This document shows positions 34,705 to 42,814 of a stretch of 64,000 bases of DNA, piece by piece. Source of the DNA: Bin87 sp963692995 (GTDB taxonomy: Bacteria > Chloroflexota > Dehalococcoidia > Lucifugimonadales > UBA3495); NCBI GenBank assembly GCA_963692995.1, contig OY843611.1:2542001-2606000 (forward strand), read 5' to 3'. Under the pieces are notes generated by a model. It saw only the letters and a program-made list of their open reading frames with translations, ran no database searches and was not told the origin of the DNA. Each line of letters opens with the position of its first letter. Position 1 is the first letter of the stretch. A program made the translations under genes and the position numbers.

Positions 34705-34938
34705 ATGTCAAATCCGCTGACGGCCCGGGCCGGCGACCTGCGCGCTTGGCAACTGGTAGCCGCCATCGCCGGCGGCATACTGCTGGCGGGAGCAGTTGTA
34801 GTCGTGCTCGCGGCAGTGAGCTTCGGCATCGCCGACCGGGTGAACGGCGACAAGGTGCGCTGCAACGAAATCGGCGGCGACTTGGTAGCGCGCCGGTACG
34901 CCGAAGAACTGGCCTGGGACTGCTGGGAACGGTTTTAG
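34705..34938 (+). CDS. Small single-pass membrane protein
   Basis: Unrecognised 77-residue protein with one long hydrophobic segment (residues about 16-42, VAAIAGGILLAGAVVVVLAAV) and a short charged C-terminus with two Cys. It follows the CoA-transferases by 33 bp and is followed by its own terminator, so it may be the last gene of that operon. Function unknown. Confidence 0.45.
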   Translation: MSNPLTARAGDLRAWQLVAAIAGGILLAGAVVVVLAAVSFGIADRVNGDKVRCNEIGGDLVARRYAEELAWDCWERF

Positions 34939-34944
34939 CGGGCT

Positions 34945-34970
34945 GGCGTCAACAACGACGCCTCATTTTT
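34945..34970 (+). terminator. Intrinsic terminator after the CoA-transferase operon
   Basis: A 6-bp stem GGCGTC/GACGCC, AACAAC loop, followed by TCATTTTT, 6 bp after the stop of the small membrane gene. Confidence 0.6.
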
Positions 34971-34989
34971 GCCCGGCATCGGCTATTAA

Positions 34990-35026
34990 GCAGAACGCTC
35001 CGGCGCCGCATGCCGGAGCGTTCTGC
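34990..35026 (-). terminator. Hairpin after leuD
   Basis: A perfect 15-bp stem (GCAGAACGCTCCGGC and complement, 7-nt loop) 24 bp beyond the leuD stop on the minus strand. Only TTAATAG follows, so it is a moderate terminator. Confidence 0.7.
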
Positions 35027-35049
35027 CAAGCCGTGAACCTCCCGGTTCG

Positions 35050-35640
35050 TCAGCTCTGCCGCGTCTCATAGGCCGCGATGGCGTCCTCATGCCGCAGCGT
35101 GAGTCCAATGTCGTCAAGGCCGTTGAGCAGGCAGTAGCGGCGGAACTCGTCCACCGCAAAGTCCACAACGATCTCCTCATCGGCGTCGCGCACCTGCTTG
35201 GCCTCCAGGTCAACGGTGAGCTGAAAGCCGGGATTGTCCTTCGACTTGTCCATGATGCGGCGGACATCGTCCTCCGGCAGCGTCAGGGGCAGCAGGCCGT
35301 TCTTGAAGCAGTTGTTAAAGAAGATGTCGGCGAAGCTGGGCGCGATGATACACCGAATGCCGAAGTCCTCCAGCGCCCAGGGCGCGTGCTCGCGGGACGA
35401 GCCGCAACCGAAGTTGGGGCCGGACACCAGTATCCGGGAGTTGCGGTAGGCCTCCTGGTTGAGCATGAAGTCCGGGTTCTCCGAGCCGTCCTCGTTGTAG
35501 CGGTAGCGGTCGAACAGGTGCGGCCCGAAGCCGACACGCTCGATGCTCTTGAGATACACGGCGGGGATAATCATGTCCGTGTCCACGTTCACGGCGTCTA
35601 GTGGGGCGACGACGCCCTCCAGTTTGACAAAGGGTTCCAT
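35050..35640 (-). CDS. leuD: 3-isopropylmalate dehydratase small subunit
   Basis: A 196-residue LeuD swivel domain: VNVDTDMIIPAVYLKSIERVGFG, then SGPNFGCGSSREHAPWALEDFGI (the G-x-G-S-S-R-E-H substrate loop) and ADIFFNNCFKNGLLPL. With LeuC it isomerises 2- to 3-isopropylmalate in leucine synthesis. ATG 35640 has GAGG eight bases upstream. Normally leuD directly follows leuC; here two HEPN-like genes and a leuD remnant lie between them, all on the same strand. Confidence 0.96.
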   Translation of the reverse strand: MEPFVKLEGVVAPLDAVNVDTDMIIPAVYLKSIERVGFGPHLFDRYRYNEDGSENPDFMLNQEAYRNSRILVSGPNFGCGSSREHAPWALEDFGIRCIIAPSFADIFFNNCFKNGLLPLTLPEDDVRRIMDKSKDNPGFQLTVDLEAKQVRDADEEIVVDFAVDEFRRYCLLNGLDDIGLTLRHEDAIAAYETRQS

Positions 35641-35685
35641 TTTGTCTTACCTCGTGTTTCCGGCTTGCGCCGGAATGCGGTCGTA

Positions 35686-36039
35686 TCAATCTGCCAATTC
35701 CAGCATACGCGCAACGAATCGGCGCACTATCGGTCGGTCAGCGTCCCGCTCGTAATCTTCCATATCATCATGGTAAAAGTTGCGGTGGAACTTTTCGGCG
35801 GCGAGAAAGTCAGAGGCAATAAGCGGCTCGGTGTGCTCCTCGGCCAGTCGCAGCACCGCGTTTTTGAGGGAACGATGGGAGCGATGCGGCCAACCGCGCT
35901 GCTGGGCCACCGCCATTACGGCGTGGGCGGCGGCCCCCCACAGTTTTTCCGAGCCTTGCACCAGATCGCCGCCGGCAAACTCACGGTCGGCGGCGACGAG
36001 GAAGTGGCGGGCAGTTTCCGTATGTTCCTGGGTGAGCAT
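35686..36039 (-). CDS. HEPN-like protein, copy 2
   Basis: A 117-residue all-helical protein similar to HEPN/PaREP1-type domains: MLTQEHTETARHFLVAADREFAGGD, SEKLWGAAAHAVMAVAQQRGW, then a shared ending FHRNFYHDDMEDYERDADRPIVRRFVARMLELAD. HEPN domains bind nucleotides or RNA and some are RNases with an R-x4-6-H motif; RGWPHRSH here fits that spacing but could be coincidental. No minimal nucleotidyltransferase partner is present. It starts 4 nt after the leuD-remnant stop (TAA 36046-36044; ATG 36039) and lies 45 bp before leuD. Confidence 0.7.
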   Translation of the reverse strand: MLTQEHTETARHFLVAADREFAGGDLVQGSEKLWGAAAHAVMAVAQQRGWPHRSHRSLKNAVLRLAEEHTEPLIASDFLAAEKFHRNFYHDDMEDYERDADRPIVRRFVARMLELAD

Positions 36040-36043
36040 TAGT

Positions 36044-36127
36044 TTAGCCGGCTCCGGCATTGGCGCAGCAGTAGCGATCGAACAGGCGCGGGGCGACGAC
36101 ACCTTCCAGTTTGACGAAGGGTTCCAT
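36044..36127 (-). pseudogene. leuD 5' remnant (27-codon frame)
   Basis: From ATG 36127 the minus strand encodes MEPFVKLEGVVAP, identical to the leuD N-terminus, then jumps to RLFDRY, which in leuD lies about 25 residues further on, and stops at TAA 36046. It still carries the leuD ribosome-binding site. It is a by-product of the tandem duplication that doubled the HEPN-like gene, and translation of this short frame could couple to the next HEPN-like start. Confidence 0.85.
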
Positions 36128-36172
36128 TTTGTCTTACCTCGTGTTTCCGGCTTGCGCCGGAATGCGGTCGTT

Positions 36173-36544
36173 TCAGTCTGCCAATTCCAGCATACGCGCA
36201 ACAAATCGGCGCACTATCGGTCGGTCGGCGTCCCGCTCGTAATCTTCCATATCATCATGGTAAAAGTTGCGGTGGAACTTTTCGGCGGCAGCAAACCCGG
36301 CGAGCAGAACTTCACCAAGCAATGGGTTTTCGCTTGACTGCTCTTCCGCAATGCGTATCACCGCATTTTTAAGCGAGCGGTGGGAGCGATGCGGCCAGCC
36401 ACGCTGCTGGGCCACCGCCATTACGGCGTGGGCGGCGGCGCCCCACAGTTTTTCCGAGCCTTGCACCAGGTCGCCGCCGGCGAACTCCCGATCAGCGGCG
36501 ACCAGGAAGTGACGGGCAGTTTGCGTATGTTCCTGGGTGAGCAT
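36173..36544 (-). CDS. HEPN-like protein, copy 1
   Basis: A 123-residue paralogue of the adjacent copy: the first 65 residues differ at only a few positions (TQTARHFL for TETARHFL) and the last 35 are identical. The middle contains EEQSSENPLLGEVLLAGFAA, six residues longer than copy 2. ATG 36544 is 38 bp after leuC and matches the start used in copy 2. Near-identity at the DNA level implies a recent duplication. Role in or near the leucine operon unknown. Confidence 0.7.
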   Translation of the reverse strand: MLTQEHTQTARHFLVAADREFAGGDLVQGSEKLWGAAAHAVMAVAQQRGWPHRSHRSLKNAVIRIAEEQSSENPLLGEVLLAGFAAAEKFHRNFYHDDMEDYERDADRPIVRRFVARMLELAD

Positions 36545-36582
36545 TGGTTTGGCCCGATTCAGGAGTGGCCATCGGAGCAACG

Positions 36583-37986
36583 CTAGAAGTCGCGCACGTC
36601 CACGAAGTGGCCGGCGATAGCGGCGGCGGCGGCCATTTCGGGGCTGACCAGGTGGGTGCGTCCGCCCTTGCCCTGTCGTCCCTCGAAGTTGCGGTTGGAA
36701 GTGGACGCGCAGCGCTGGCCCGGATCCAGGATGTCGGGGTTCATCCCCAGGCACATTGAACAGCCGGCCACGCGCCAGTCGAAACCGGCGTCCTTGAACA
36801 CCTGGTCCAAACCCTCCGCCTCGGCCTCCGCTTTGACCCGAGCCGAGCCGGGGACGACCATCGCGTAAACGTCGGAACTGACCTGACGGCCCCGGATCAC
36901 GCTGGCGGCGGCGCGCAGGTCATCAATGCGGGCGTTAGTGCAGGCGCCGAGGAACACCCGGTCAATCCTGATATCCGCAATGCGCTGGTTGGGTTCCAGG
37001 CCCATGTACTCCAGCGCGCGCTCCGCCGCTTCTCGTTCAGCAGCGGTGGCGAATGATGCGGGATCCGGCACGCGCTCCGTGATAGAAGCAACCATGTCGG
37101 GCTTGGTGCCCCAAGTCACAAAGGGAGCCAGGTCAGCGGCATTGATGACAATAGTGCGGTCGTAGGCAGCGCCGGCGTCCGTCGGCAGCTGCTTCCACTC
37201 TTCTATTCTGGCTTCCAGTTCGGCGCCTTTGGGGGCGTAGGGGCGGGTACGCACGTACTCAAAGGTAGTCTCGTCCGGCGCGATCATCCCGGCGCGGGCG
37301 CCGCCCTCGATGCTCATATTGCAGACCGTCATGCGCCCGTCCATGGCAAGGCCGCGAATCGCCTCGCCGGTGTACTCGATGACGTGACCGGTGCCGCCGT
37401 TGACGCCGATATGCCCGATGATGCCCAGAATCACGTCCTTGGCCGACACGCCGTTGGGCAGCGCGCCGTCCACGCGGACTTCCATGGTCCGGGGCTTGAA
37501 CTGGCGCAGCGTCTGGGTAGCCAGTACGTGTTCCACCTCCGAGGTTCCGATGCCAACAGCGAAGCAGCCCAGCGCCCCGTGGGTCGAGGTATGGCTGTCG
37601 CCGCAAACCACCGTCTTGCCGGGCAGCGTGTAGCCCAGGTCGGGGCCGATGACATGGACGATGCCCTGATTTTCGCTGAAACGGTCGTAGTAGAAGGGGA
37701 GACCGAACTCGGCGGCATTGTGATCCAGGGCGTCGAGCTGCGCCTTGGAGATTTGGTCCTCGATGGGGCGGGTCAGCTCCCAGGTGGGTGTGTTGTGGTC
37801 GGCGGTAGCAACGGTCAGATCGGGGCGGCGGACCTTCCGGCCGGCCAGGCGCAGGCCATCAAAAGCCTGGGGCGACGTGACCTCGTGCACTAGGTGCAGA
37901 TCAATGTAGATTAGCGACGGCTGCCCCGGTTCTTCGTGAACCACGTGGGCGTCCCAGATTTTCTCAAACATGGTTCTAGCGGCCAA
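36583..37986 (-). CDS. leuC: 3-isopropylmalate dehydratase large subunit
   Basis: A 467-residue aconitase-family LeuC: IWDAHVV, DLHLVHEVTSPQAFDGL, TADHNTPT (near 60), VCGDSHTSTHGALGCFAVGIGTSEVEHVLATQTL, and the 4Fe-4S ligands in FLGACTNARIDDL and AGCSMCLGMNPD, then STSNRNFEGRQG. It dehydrates and rehydrates isopropylmalate with LeuD. I prefer TTG 37986 because AGGAGG (37999-37994) lies seven bases upstream; ATG 37992 sits almost on that site, and ATG 38013 lacks one. Downstream genes on the same strand are the HEPN copies and leuD. Confidence 0.96.
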   Translation of the reverse strand: MAARTMFEKIWDAHVVHEEPGQPSLIYIDLHLVHEVTSPQAFDGLRLAGRKVRRPDLTVATADHNTPTWELTRPIEDQISKAQLDALDHNAAEFGLPFYYDRFSENQGIVHVIGPDLGYTLPGKTVVCGDSHTSTHGALGCFAVGIGTSEVEHVLATQTLRQFKPRTMEVRVDGALPNGVSAKDVILGIIGHIGVNGGTGHVIEYTGEAIRGLAMDGRMTVCNMSIEGGARAGMIAPDETTFEYVRTRPYAPKGAELEARIEEWKQLPTDAGAAYDRTIVINAADLAPFVTWGTKPDMVASITERVPDPASFATAAEREAAERALEYMGLEPNQRIADIRIDRVFLGACTNARIDDLRAAASVIRGRQVSSDVYAMVVPGSARVKAEAEAEGLDQVFKDAGFDWRVAGCSMCLGMNPDILDPGQRCASTSNRNFEGRQGKGGRTHLVSPEMAAAAAIAGHFVDVRDF

Positions 37987-38004
37987 TGTCATTCCTCCTG
38001 ACCA

Positions 38005-38086
38005 GGGAACCAACGCGCCGGCTGGTTCCCCCTAACCTGACGATATAGCCGGGCCATTATAACAGCCCCCAAACCGGGCCGGACAA
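38005..38086 (-). promoter_or_regulatory. leuC promoter and leader hairpin
   Basis: Minus-strand TATAAT (38061-38056) with TTGTCC 19 bp upstream (38086-38081) suggests a start near 38049. The leader then contains an 8-bp hairpin GGGAACCA/TGGTTCCC (38030-38023 with 38012-38005) before the ribosome-binding site. I see no run of Leu codons or T-box, so leucine-specific attenuation is not supported. Confidence 0.4.
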
Positions 38087-38087
38087 T

Positions 38088-40607
38088 TTACGGCAGCGGT
38101 TCCGGCGGCGGTTCATAGGGGCCGGCAGCATCCGGTCCGGCGCCGGCATCGGGCCGGGGTGTCGGGGTAGGGATTGTTTCCTCTCCCGACCGCCGCCCGC
38201 GGCCAGTGAAGGGCGCAACGGTCTCCCAGCTGCTCCAGCCGCTGTTCCGGTCCCCCGCGCATTCGCTGCGTACCGTGTAGGCATAGTAAGCGGCGCGGTC
38301 AATACCCAGATGCCACGCTTGTTGCGACCCCGTCCTCACGGTGATTTGCTGCTCGGCAACCCACTGGCCGCCGCTCCACTTGTTGATGTTAATGCGCCGC
38401 TGCTGCGCCGTCAGACCGCCGGCCGGGTTTTGCCAGGTTAGCCGCACCGCGCTGCCCGACGTGCGCTCCGCCGCAAAAGCGCTCACCGGCAAGCACTGGG
38501 ACGTTGGGGTAATCGCCGGCGCCGCCGGCGTCAGGCCGGTCAGCTCGGCCCGATTGGCGATGCCGCTGCCGGCGGAGTTCACCGCCCACACTTGCACGGT
38601 GTAATCCGCTCCGTTGGTCAGGCCGGTGATGGTGTGGGAGCGGGCGTTGGCCTTGATCCCATAGACCGACTTATAAGGATTTGACGAGGTAGTGGCGCCG
38701 TCCCGCTTGTAGCGCAAGGCGTAGCCGGTGATGGCCGCGCCGCCGTCATTGGCCGGCGGCTGCCAGGCGACGGTGAGTTGGCCGTCTCCAACACCGGCGG
38801 ACAGGCGGCGTGGCTGGCCCGGCACGGCGGCGGACGCCGGGAGATAAACCTCTTGCGACCAGTCGCTCCATTCGCCGCATACGGCGTAGTCGGAGCTGGC
38901 GCAACGCTGACCCCGCGCCCGATAACTGCGATCCGGGGCAAGATTGTCAAAGTTGTGCGGCGAAGAACGGGATTTCGCGGTGGCGAAAAGCTCCCATTGC
39001 GGGTTGGCGACGGCCCGATCCGGTCGGCCCGACCCGGCGGTGGCCGCCTGCTGCTCTAGTTCCAGCCGATAGTAATGGCCATTGCTGGCGTCCCAACTGC
39101 TTGGGGTGAAATATGCCGCCAGGCGGCCGGGATTGCCACTGTCCCGGCGCAGTACCAAATCGTCGGGCGGTGGCACACCCGCAATCAAGTGATAGGTTTC
39201 TAGCACAAAGCCAGTTTCCGGGTCGCGAAGTTCCACTACTCCGGTGCCCGGGTTGCACATCGCTAAATAGACCGTACTGCTCCGGCTTACCGTGCGCATA
39301 TCGTTTGGCTCCGCCCCGTTGCTGCAAAGATTAGCGGAAGTTGCAGACCTCGTAATTTCTACCAACCGCTCATGACCGTCCGGATTGGCGACTATACGAA
39401 CCTTTCCCAAGTTGGCGTTAGCGACGACAGTGAGGGCACGAGACCAGGATCCGTCGGGGGCAAAAGAGAATTGATCCGGGTTTGGTGACAATTCAACGTC
39501 CAAGTTCATTGCCTTGATATTCTGATAGTGGCGCACACGTTTCCCCTGGCCTATGATGTACCTAGAAAACAATGAATCACCGCCAGAAGCTGCCCATACA
39601 GGATTAATCGCCAGCAACGCTTTGCTCTGCTCAGATGCAGATGTGGCTCGGCAAATTTTGACGTATAGCGGATGAATTTTCAATACACTATCCAGGTTAT
39701 GAACTGGATAGTCATCGCTTTCAGCATAAACGAAAGCGGGGTTCACATAATCAGAGCAATCAATATTCGGTGAAGAGCTCGCTAGTAGTGGATAATTTGA
39801 CCTTATGCGCAACTCCCCAGTGCTTCTATAGTAGCCTGTGTTACCTGCGTTATCCGGCGAGCCCTTCATGGACTGCTGGTTAGCGCGCACCGAGTGTAAC
39901 AAAATAACCTGGCCCGTAGGTATCCGGGCTATATTATGCGGCGCCAGTGGTTTGCCATCCAATTCCAAATAGTTTATCGGCAAACATCGGTTGTCTGGGT
40001 TCACCGCATATGAGCACGATTCAACCGCAGTAATGATGTAGTCGGGCCGATTGCTAACGCTTTCTTTTTCAGCAATTGTTAGGTTCTTCCTGTACCCGGC
40101 AAATCCCCTAACCGCACGGTAATAAGCGTTTGATGCAATTGTACACTTCCACTTAGCCGATTGTACGGCTCTGGTTGTTCTGCTGCCATGTCGTTGGTCA
40201 CAGTACGCAATGTTGTCTTTTTTAAATCGCAGATCCGCGGCGTATCGATTGCGTTCATTCCATACGCGGCCGGTAGATCGGTCAATCACGGCGAGCGTCC
40301 TCCATGATAGGTCGTGTCTAAGACAGCCATAATAGAAATCATCATGGTACCAGAGGTTCGGACCGGAACAACCATCCTGACTCCAGTCCATCCACTGGTA
40401 ATCAGCGCTTTGCCGTAGGTCATTGTAGCTACTTCGCCACTCCGCATACGGGAGGTTTGCCAAGCGGTTCAGCTCGATCAGTTTGGCGCCTGTTGAGTTT
40501 GAACTCGCTTCAGCCGAACCCCCCGCGGCTCCTGCTATCAACAGCAACACGGCCAACATTGCCACCTGGCCCGGTACACGAACTGCTAATTTTCGTAGGC
40601 AAAGCAA
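38088..40607 (-). CDS. Secreted phospholipase A2-like protein with fibronectin III domains
   Basis: A protein of about 839 residues. After a signal peptide (RKLAVRVPGQVAMLAVLLLIAGAAGGSAEA) comes a bacterial/fungal-type phospholipase A2 domain: WMDWSQDGCSGP and CLRHDLSWRTL with the catalytic His-Asp pair, then NERNRYAADLRFKKDNIAYC; paired Cys suit disulfides. A long central region is unrecognised; the last 250 residues contain fibronectin type III-like domains (PGQPRRLSAGVGDGQLTVAW, ITGYALRYKRDG, TITGLTNGADYTVQVWAVN) and a Pro-rich tail. It would hydrolyse sn-2 esters of phospholipids outside the cell. TTG 40607 with GAGAGG eight bases upstream gives a clean signal peptide; a TTG at 40691 overlapping the lipoprotein stop is an alternative. 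Confidence 0.8.
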   Translation of the reverse strand: MLCLRKLAVRVPGQVAMLAVLLLIAGAAGGSAEASSNSTGAKLIELNRLANLPYAEWRSSYNDLRQSADYQWMDWSQDGCSGPNLWYHDDFYYGCLRHDLSWRTLAVIDRSTGRVWNERNRYAADLRFKKDNIAYCDQRHGSRTTRAVQSAKWKCTIASNAYYRAVRGFAGYRKNLTIAEKESVSNRPDYIITAVESCSYAVNPDNRCLPINYLELDGKPLAPHNIARIPTGQVILLHSVRANQQSMKGSPDNAGNTGYYRSTGELRIRSNYPLLASSSPNIDCSDYVNPAFVYAESDDYPVHNLDSVLKIHPLYVKICRATSASEQSKALLAINPVWAASGGDSLFSRYIIGQGKRVRHYQNIKAMNLDVELSPNPDQFSFAPDGSWSRALTVVANANLGKVRIVANPDGHERLVEITRSATSANLCSNGAEPNDMRTVSRSSTVYLAMCNPGTGVVELRDPETGFVLETYHLIAGVPPPDDLVLRRDSGNPGRLAAYFTPSSWDASNGHYYRLELEQQAATAGSGRPDRAVANPQWELFATAKSRSSPHNFDNLAPDRSYRARGQRCASSDYAVCGEWSDWSQEVYLPASAAVPGQPRRLSAGVGDGQLTVAWQPPANDGGAAITGYALRYKRDGATTSSNPYKSVYGIKANARSHTITGLTNGADYTVQVWAVNSAGSGIANRAELTGLTPAAPAITPTSQCLPVSAFAAERTSGSAVRLTWQNPAGGLTAQQRRININKWSGGQWVAEQQITVRTGSQQAWHLGIDRAAYYAYTVRSECAGDRNSGWSSWETVAPFTGRGRRSGEETIPTPTPRPDAGAGPDAAGPYEPPPEPLP

Positions 40608-40687
40608 TCTGGCAACCTCTCTATCAATCGGGAAATTATTGGATTGCAGGTCGCAACCCCATTTACTCTCTTTCCCAAAGCATATCT

Positions 40688-41428
40688 TCAACGTGTTCTC
40701 AAAATCGCCCCTAACGCATTAAAAGTTTGGAGCATACATTCGTCGTCGAGATTTTCATGATTGTAATGTATAGCCCAGCATTGAGTAGGTCCTTCTCGTA
40801 GGACACGGTCTTTCGCCTTTGCCGTTTCTCTTTTACCACAAGCCCATTGCTCTTCGCCTGTAGTAAAATTGCTACAAGTAGCTACAATATGTTCCTCTAG
40901 GGAGCTCCAGCACCAATCCATATAATCCGGCCCTTTTGGCGGCTCAGAAAAGTCTGTGGCCAGGCAACCGACCAACCCTTCCGGATGCGGAACTGCCGTA
41001 GGAAAGCGTATAGGAGGCGCTGACGCGCCGAGGCTCACCGGCGCCGGAGGTGGGGTTGACGTTGCTCCCGGCGGGTCGTACGGGTGCCGGGAAGGGGTGG
41101 GCTGCTCCGCGGCGGACGGTCTGGCGGCAGTGGGCTGCTCCGCGGCGGACGGTCTGGCGGCAGTGGGCTGCTCCGCGGCGGACGGTCTGGCGGCAGTGGG
41201 CTGCTCCGCGGCGGACGGTCTGGCGGCAGTGGGCTGCTCCGCGGCGGACGGTCTGGCGGCAATGGGCTGAACCGGTGATGGCACGGTAGGCGACGTGGCT
41301 ACCGCTCCCGACTGGACCGGCGCGGTCTCACCATCTTCCCGCGTTAGCTCTGCCGGCCCGCAAGCCAGTGCCAGCGCCAGCAGCCCCGGCAGGATAACGG
41401 CGGCAGTCAATTTGTGCGTGGTCAACAT
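40688..41428 (-). CDS. Repeat-containing lipoprotein, copy 1
   Basis: Unrecognised 246-residue lipoprotein. The signal peptide ends LLALALAC (lipobox). A Pro/Ala-rich stalk contains five PSAAEQPTAAR units. The globular C-terminal part (about 150-246) has six Cys, including GCLATDFSEPPKG and CSNFTTGEEQWACGKRE. The Cys pattern suggests disulfides. It is immediately upstream of the phospholipase gene, whose TTG 40691 overlaps the stop, so a secreted partner or inhibitor of the phospholipase is plausible but unproven. Confidence 0.75.
   Translation of the reverse strand: MLTTHKLTAAVILPGLLALALACGPAELTREDGETAPVQSGAVATSPTVPSPVQPIAARPSAAEQPTAARPSAAEQPTAARPSAAEQPTAARPSAAEQPTAARPSAAEQPTPSRHPYDPPGATSTPPPAPVSLGASAPPIRFPTAVPHPEGLVGCLATDFSEPPKGPDYMDWCWSSLEEHIVATCSNFTTGEEQWACGKRETAKAKDRVLREGPTQCWAIHYNHENLDDECMLQTFNALGAILRTR
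41098..41262 (-). repeat. 33-bp coding minisatellite, five units
   Basis: Five nearly identical 33-bp units encode PSAAEQPTAAR. The neighbouring paralogue has a single unit, so the array expanded, or contracted, after the duplication. Confidence 0.95.
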
Positions 41429-41504
41429 CCCTTTTCCTCCAGCTCCCCATCCGGGGGCAGTAGTCCCATCCCAACCGCATGGTAATCAGGGCTACCGCCT
41501 TACG

Positions 41505-41753
41505 TCAACCGGAACAACCATCCTGACTCCAGTCCATCCACTGGTAATCAGCGCTTTGCCGTAGGTCATTGTAGCTACTTCGCCACTCCGCATACGGGAG
41601 GTTTGCCAAGCGGTTCAGCTCGATCAGTTTGGCGCCTGTTGAGTTTGAACTCGCTTCAGCCGAACCCCCCGCGGCTCCTGCTATCAACAGCAACACGGCC
41701 AACATTGCCACCTGGCCCGGTACACGAACTGCTAATTTTCGTAGGCAAAGCAA
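41505..41753 (-). pseudogene. Truncated phospholipase A2-like gene
   Basis: The N-terminus (signal peptide through WMDWSQDGCSG) is almost identical to the full gene, then a TGA at 41507 ends the frame exactly where the duplication breaks. The catalytic His-Asp is lost. The remaining frame could still make a secreted peptide of about 80 residues. Coordinates use the TTG equivalent to 40607; the frame extends upstream to 41837. Confidence 0.88.
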
Positions 41754-41833
41754 TCTGGCAACCTCTCTATCAATCGGGAAATTATTGGATTGCAGGTCGC
41801 AACCCCATTTACTCTCTTTCCCCAAGCATATCT

Positions 41834-42472
41834 TCAATTCGGCGCCGGAACTTCGCGTCCAGCCTCACGTGTTCTCAAAATCGCCCCTAACGCATTAAAA
41901 GTTTGGACAATACATTCGTCGACGAGATCTTGATGATTGTGATGTATGGCCCAGCATTGATTAGGTCCTTCTCGTAGGATACGGTCTTTCGCCTTTGCCA
42001 TTTCTCTCTTACCACAAGCCCATTGCTCTTCGCCTGTAGTAAAATTGCTACAAGTAGCGTCAATATGTTCCTCTAGGGCTATCCCGCACCAATCCATATA
42101 ATACGGACCTTTTGGCGGATCAGAAAAGTCTGTGGCCAGGCAACCGACCAACCCTTCCGGATGCGGAACTGCCGTAGGAAAGCGTCTAGGAGGCGCTGAC
42201 GCGCCGAGGCTCACCGGCGCCGGAGGTGGGGTTGACGTTGCTCCCGGCGGGTCATCCGGGTGCCGGGAAGGGGTGGGCTGCTCCGCGGCGGACGGTCTGG
42301 CGGCAATGGGCTGAACCGGTGATGGCACGGTAGGCGACGTGGCTACCGCTCCCGACTGGACCGGCGCGGTCTCGCCATCTTCCCGCGTTAGCTCTGCCGG
42401 CCCGCAAGCCAGCGCCAGCGCCAGCAGCCCCGGCAGGATAACGGCGGCAGTCAATTTGTGCGTGGTCAACAT
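41834..42472 (-). CDS. Repeat-containing lipoprotein, copy 2
   Basis: A 212-residue copy of the lipoprotein at 40688-41428: same lipobox (ALAC), one PSAAEQPT unit instead of five, several substitutions in the C-terminal domain (SDPPKGPYYMDWC, HHNHQDLVDEC) and a ten-residue extension (EAGREVPAPN) because the stop has moved. All six Cys are kept, so it is probably functional. Confidence 0.75.
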   Translation of the reverse strand: MLTTHKLTAAVILPGLLALALACGPAELTREDGETAPVQSGAVATSPTVPSPVQPIAARPSAAEQPTPSRHPDDPPGATSTPPPAPVSLGASAPPRRFPTAVPHPEGLVGCLATDFSDPPKGPYYMDWCGIALEEHIDATCSNFTTGEEQWACGKREMAKAKDRILREGPNQCWAIHHNHQDLVDECIVQTFNALGAILRTREAGREVPAPN

Positions 42473-42814
42473 CCTTTTTCCTCCAGCTCCCCATCCGGGG
42501 GCAGTGGTCGCATCCTAACAATATTGTCGGCAATAGCCGGCCTTCGTTGTCGGGCCGTCTGCGGAACCGACCGGGTGAAAAAGCGCCCTTGGCCAGCGGC
42601 GCGGCATCGCCGGCGACGCCCAAAGCGAACGGGCCATCAGCAGCATCGCTGACGAGCCGGGGGACGGCGTGATGGCCGACCCCCATATTATTAGGCCAGC
42701 CTCATACTCCGCCGCAGCATTGTCGAGGTGTCATCAAAGACACTGCTACATCGGGGTGTCCAAATTGTTGCCCGGCGGGTATAGAGATCGCTTCACACGC
42801 CAAGGGGTGGGCCA
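42473..42814. other. Intergenic region, 342 bp, no gene identified
   Basis: The first 50 bp belong to the duplicated unit. The rest has no convincing reading frame on either strand. Some runs of codons look coding-like in more than one frame, which is expected from the high GC content. Confidence 0.45.

Larger units (their letters stand above)
35605..36555 (-). repeat. Tandem duplication of about 0.5 kb between leuC and leuD
   Basis: The segment from the leuD 5' end through the adjacent HEPN-like gene (about 35605-36055) is repeated next to itself (about 36092-36555). Both copies keep a palindromic element (35657-35678 and 36144-36165, core TTTCCGGCTTGCGCC) and the leuD ribosome-binding site GAGG. 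Copies differ by small indels inside the HEPN-like gene and a deletion in the leuD part. Confidence 0.9.
40362..42522 (-). repeat. Tandem duplication of about 1.1 kb (lipoprotein gene + phospholipase 5' end)
   Basis: The segment 40362-41507 recurs at 41508 to about 42522. Offset is 1146 bp at the phospholipase end. The copies differ in the number of 33-bp units (five versus one) and by small changes around the lipoprotein stop. The break leaves a truncated phospholipase and two full lipoprotein genes. Confidence 0.93.

Noticed and set aside
36545..36754. N-terminal extension of HEPN-like copy 1 into leuC
   Set aside because: The upstream part of the frame overlaps leuC out of frame and has no match in copy 2, whose start aligns with ATG 36544.
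38005..38086. Leucine attenuator or T-box before leuC
   Set aside because: No Leu-rich leader peptide or T-box sequence is seen; only a generic 8-bp hairpin is present.
42473..42814. Possible gene in the gap before the amidohydrolase
   Set aside because: Open stretches occur in several frames without start sites, motifs or consistent codon use.
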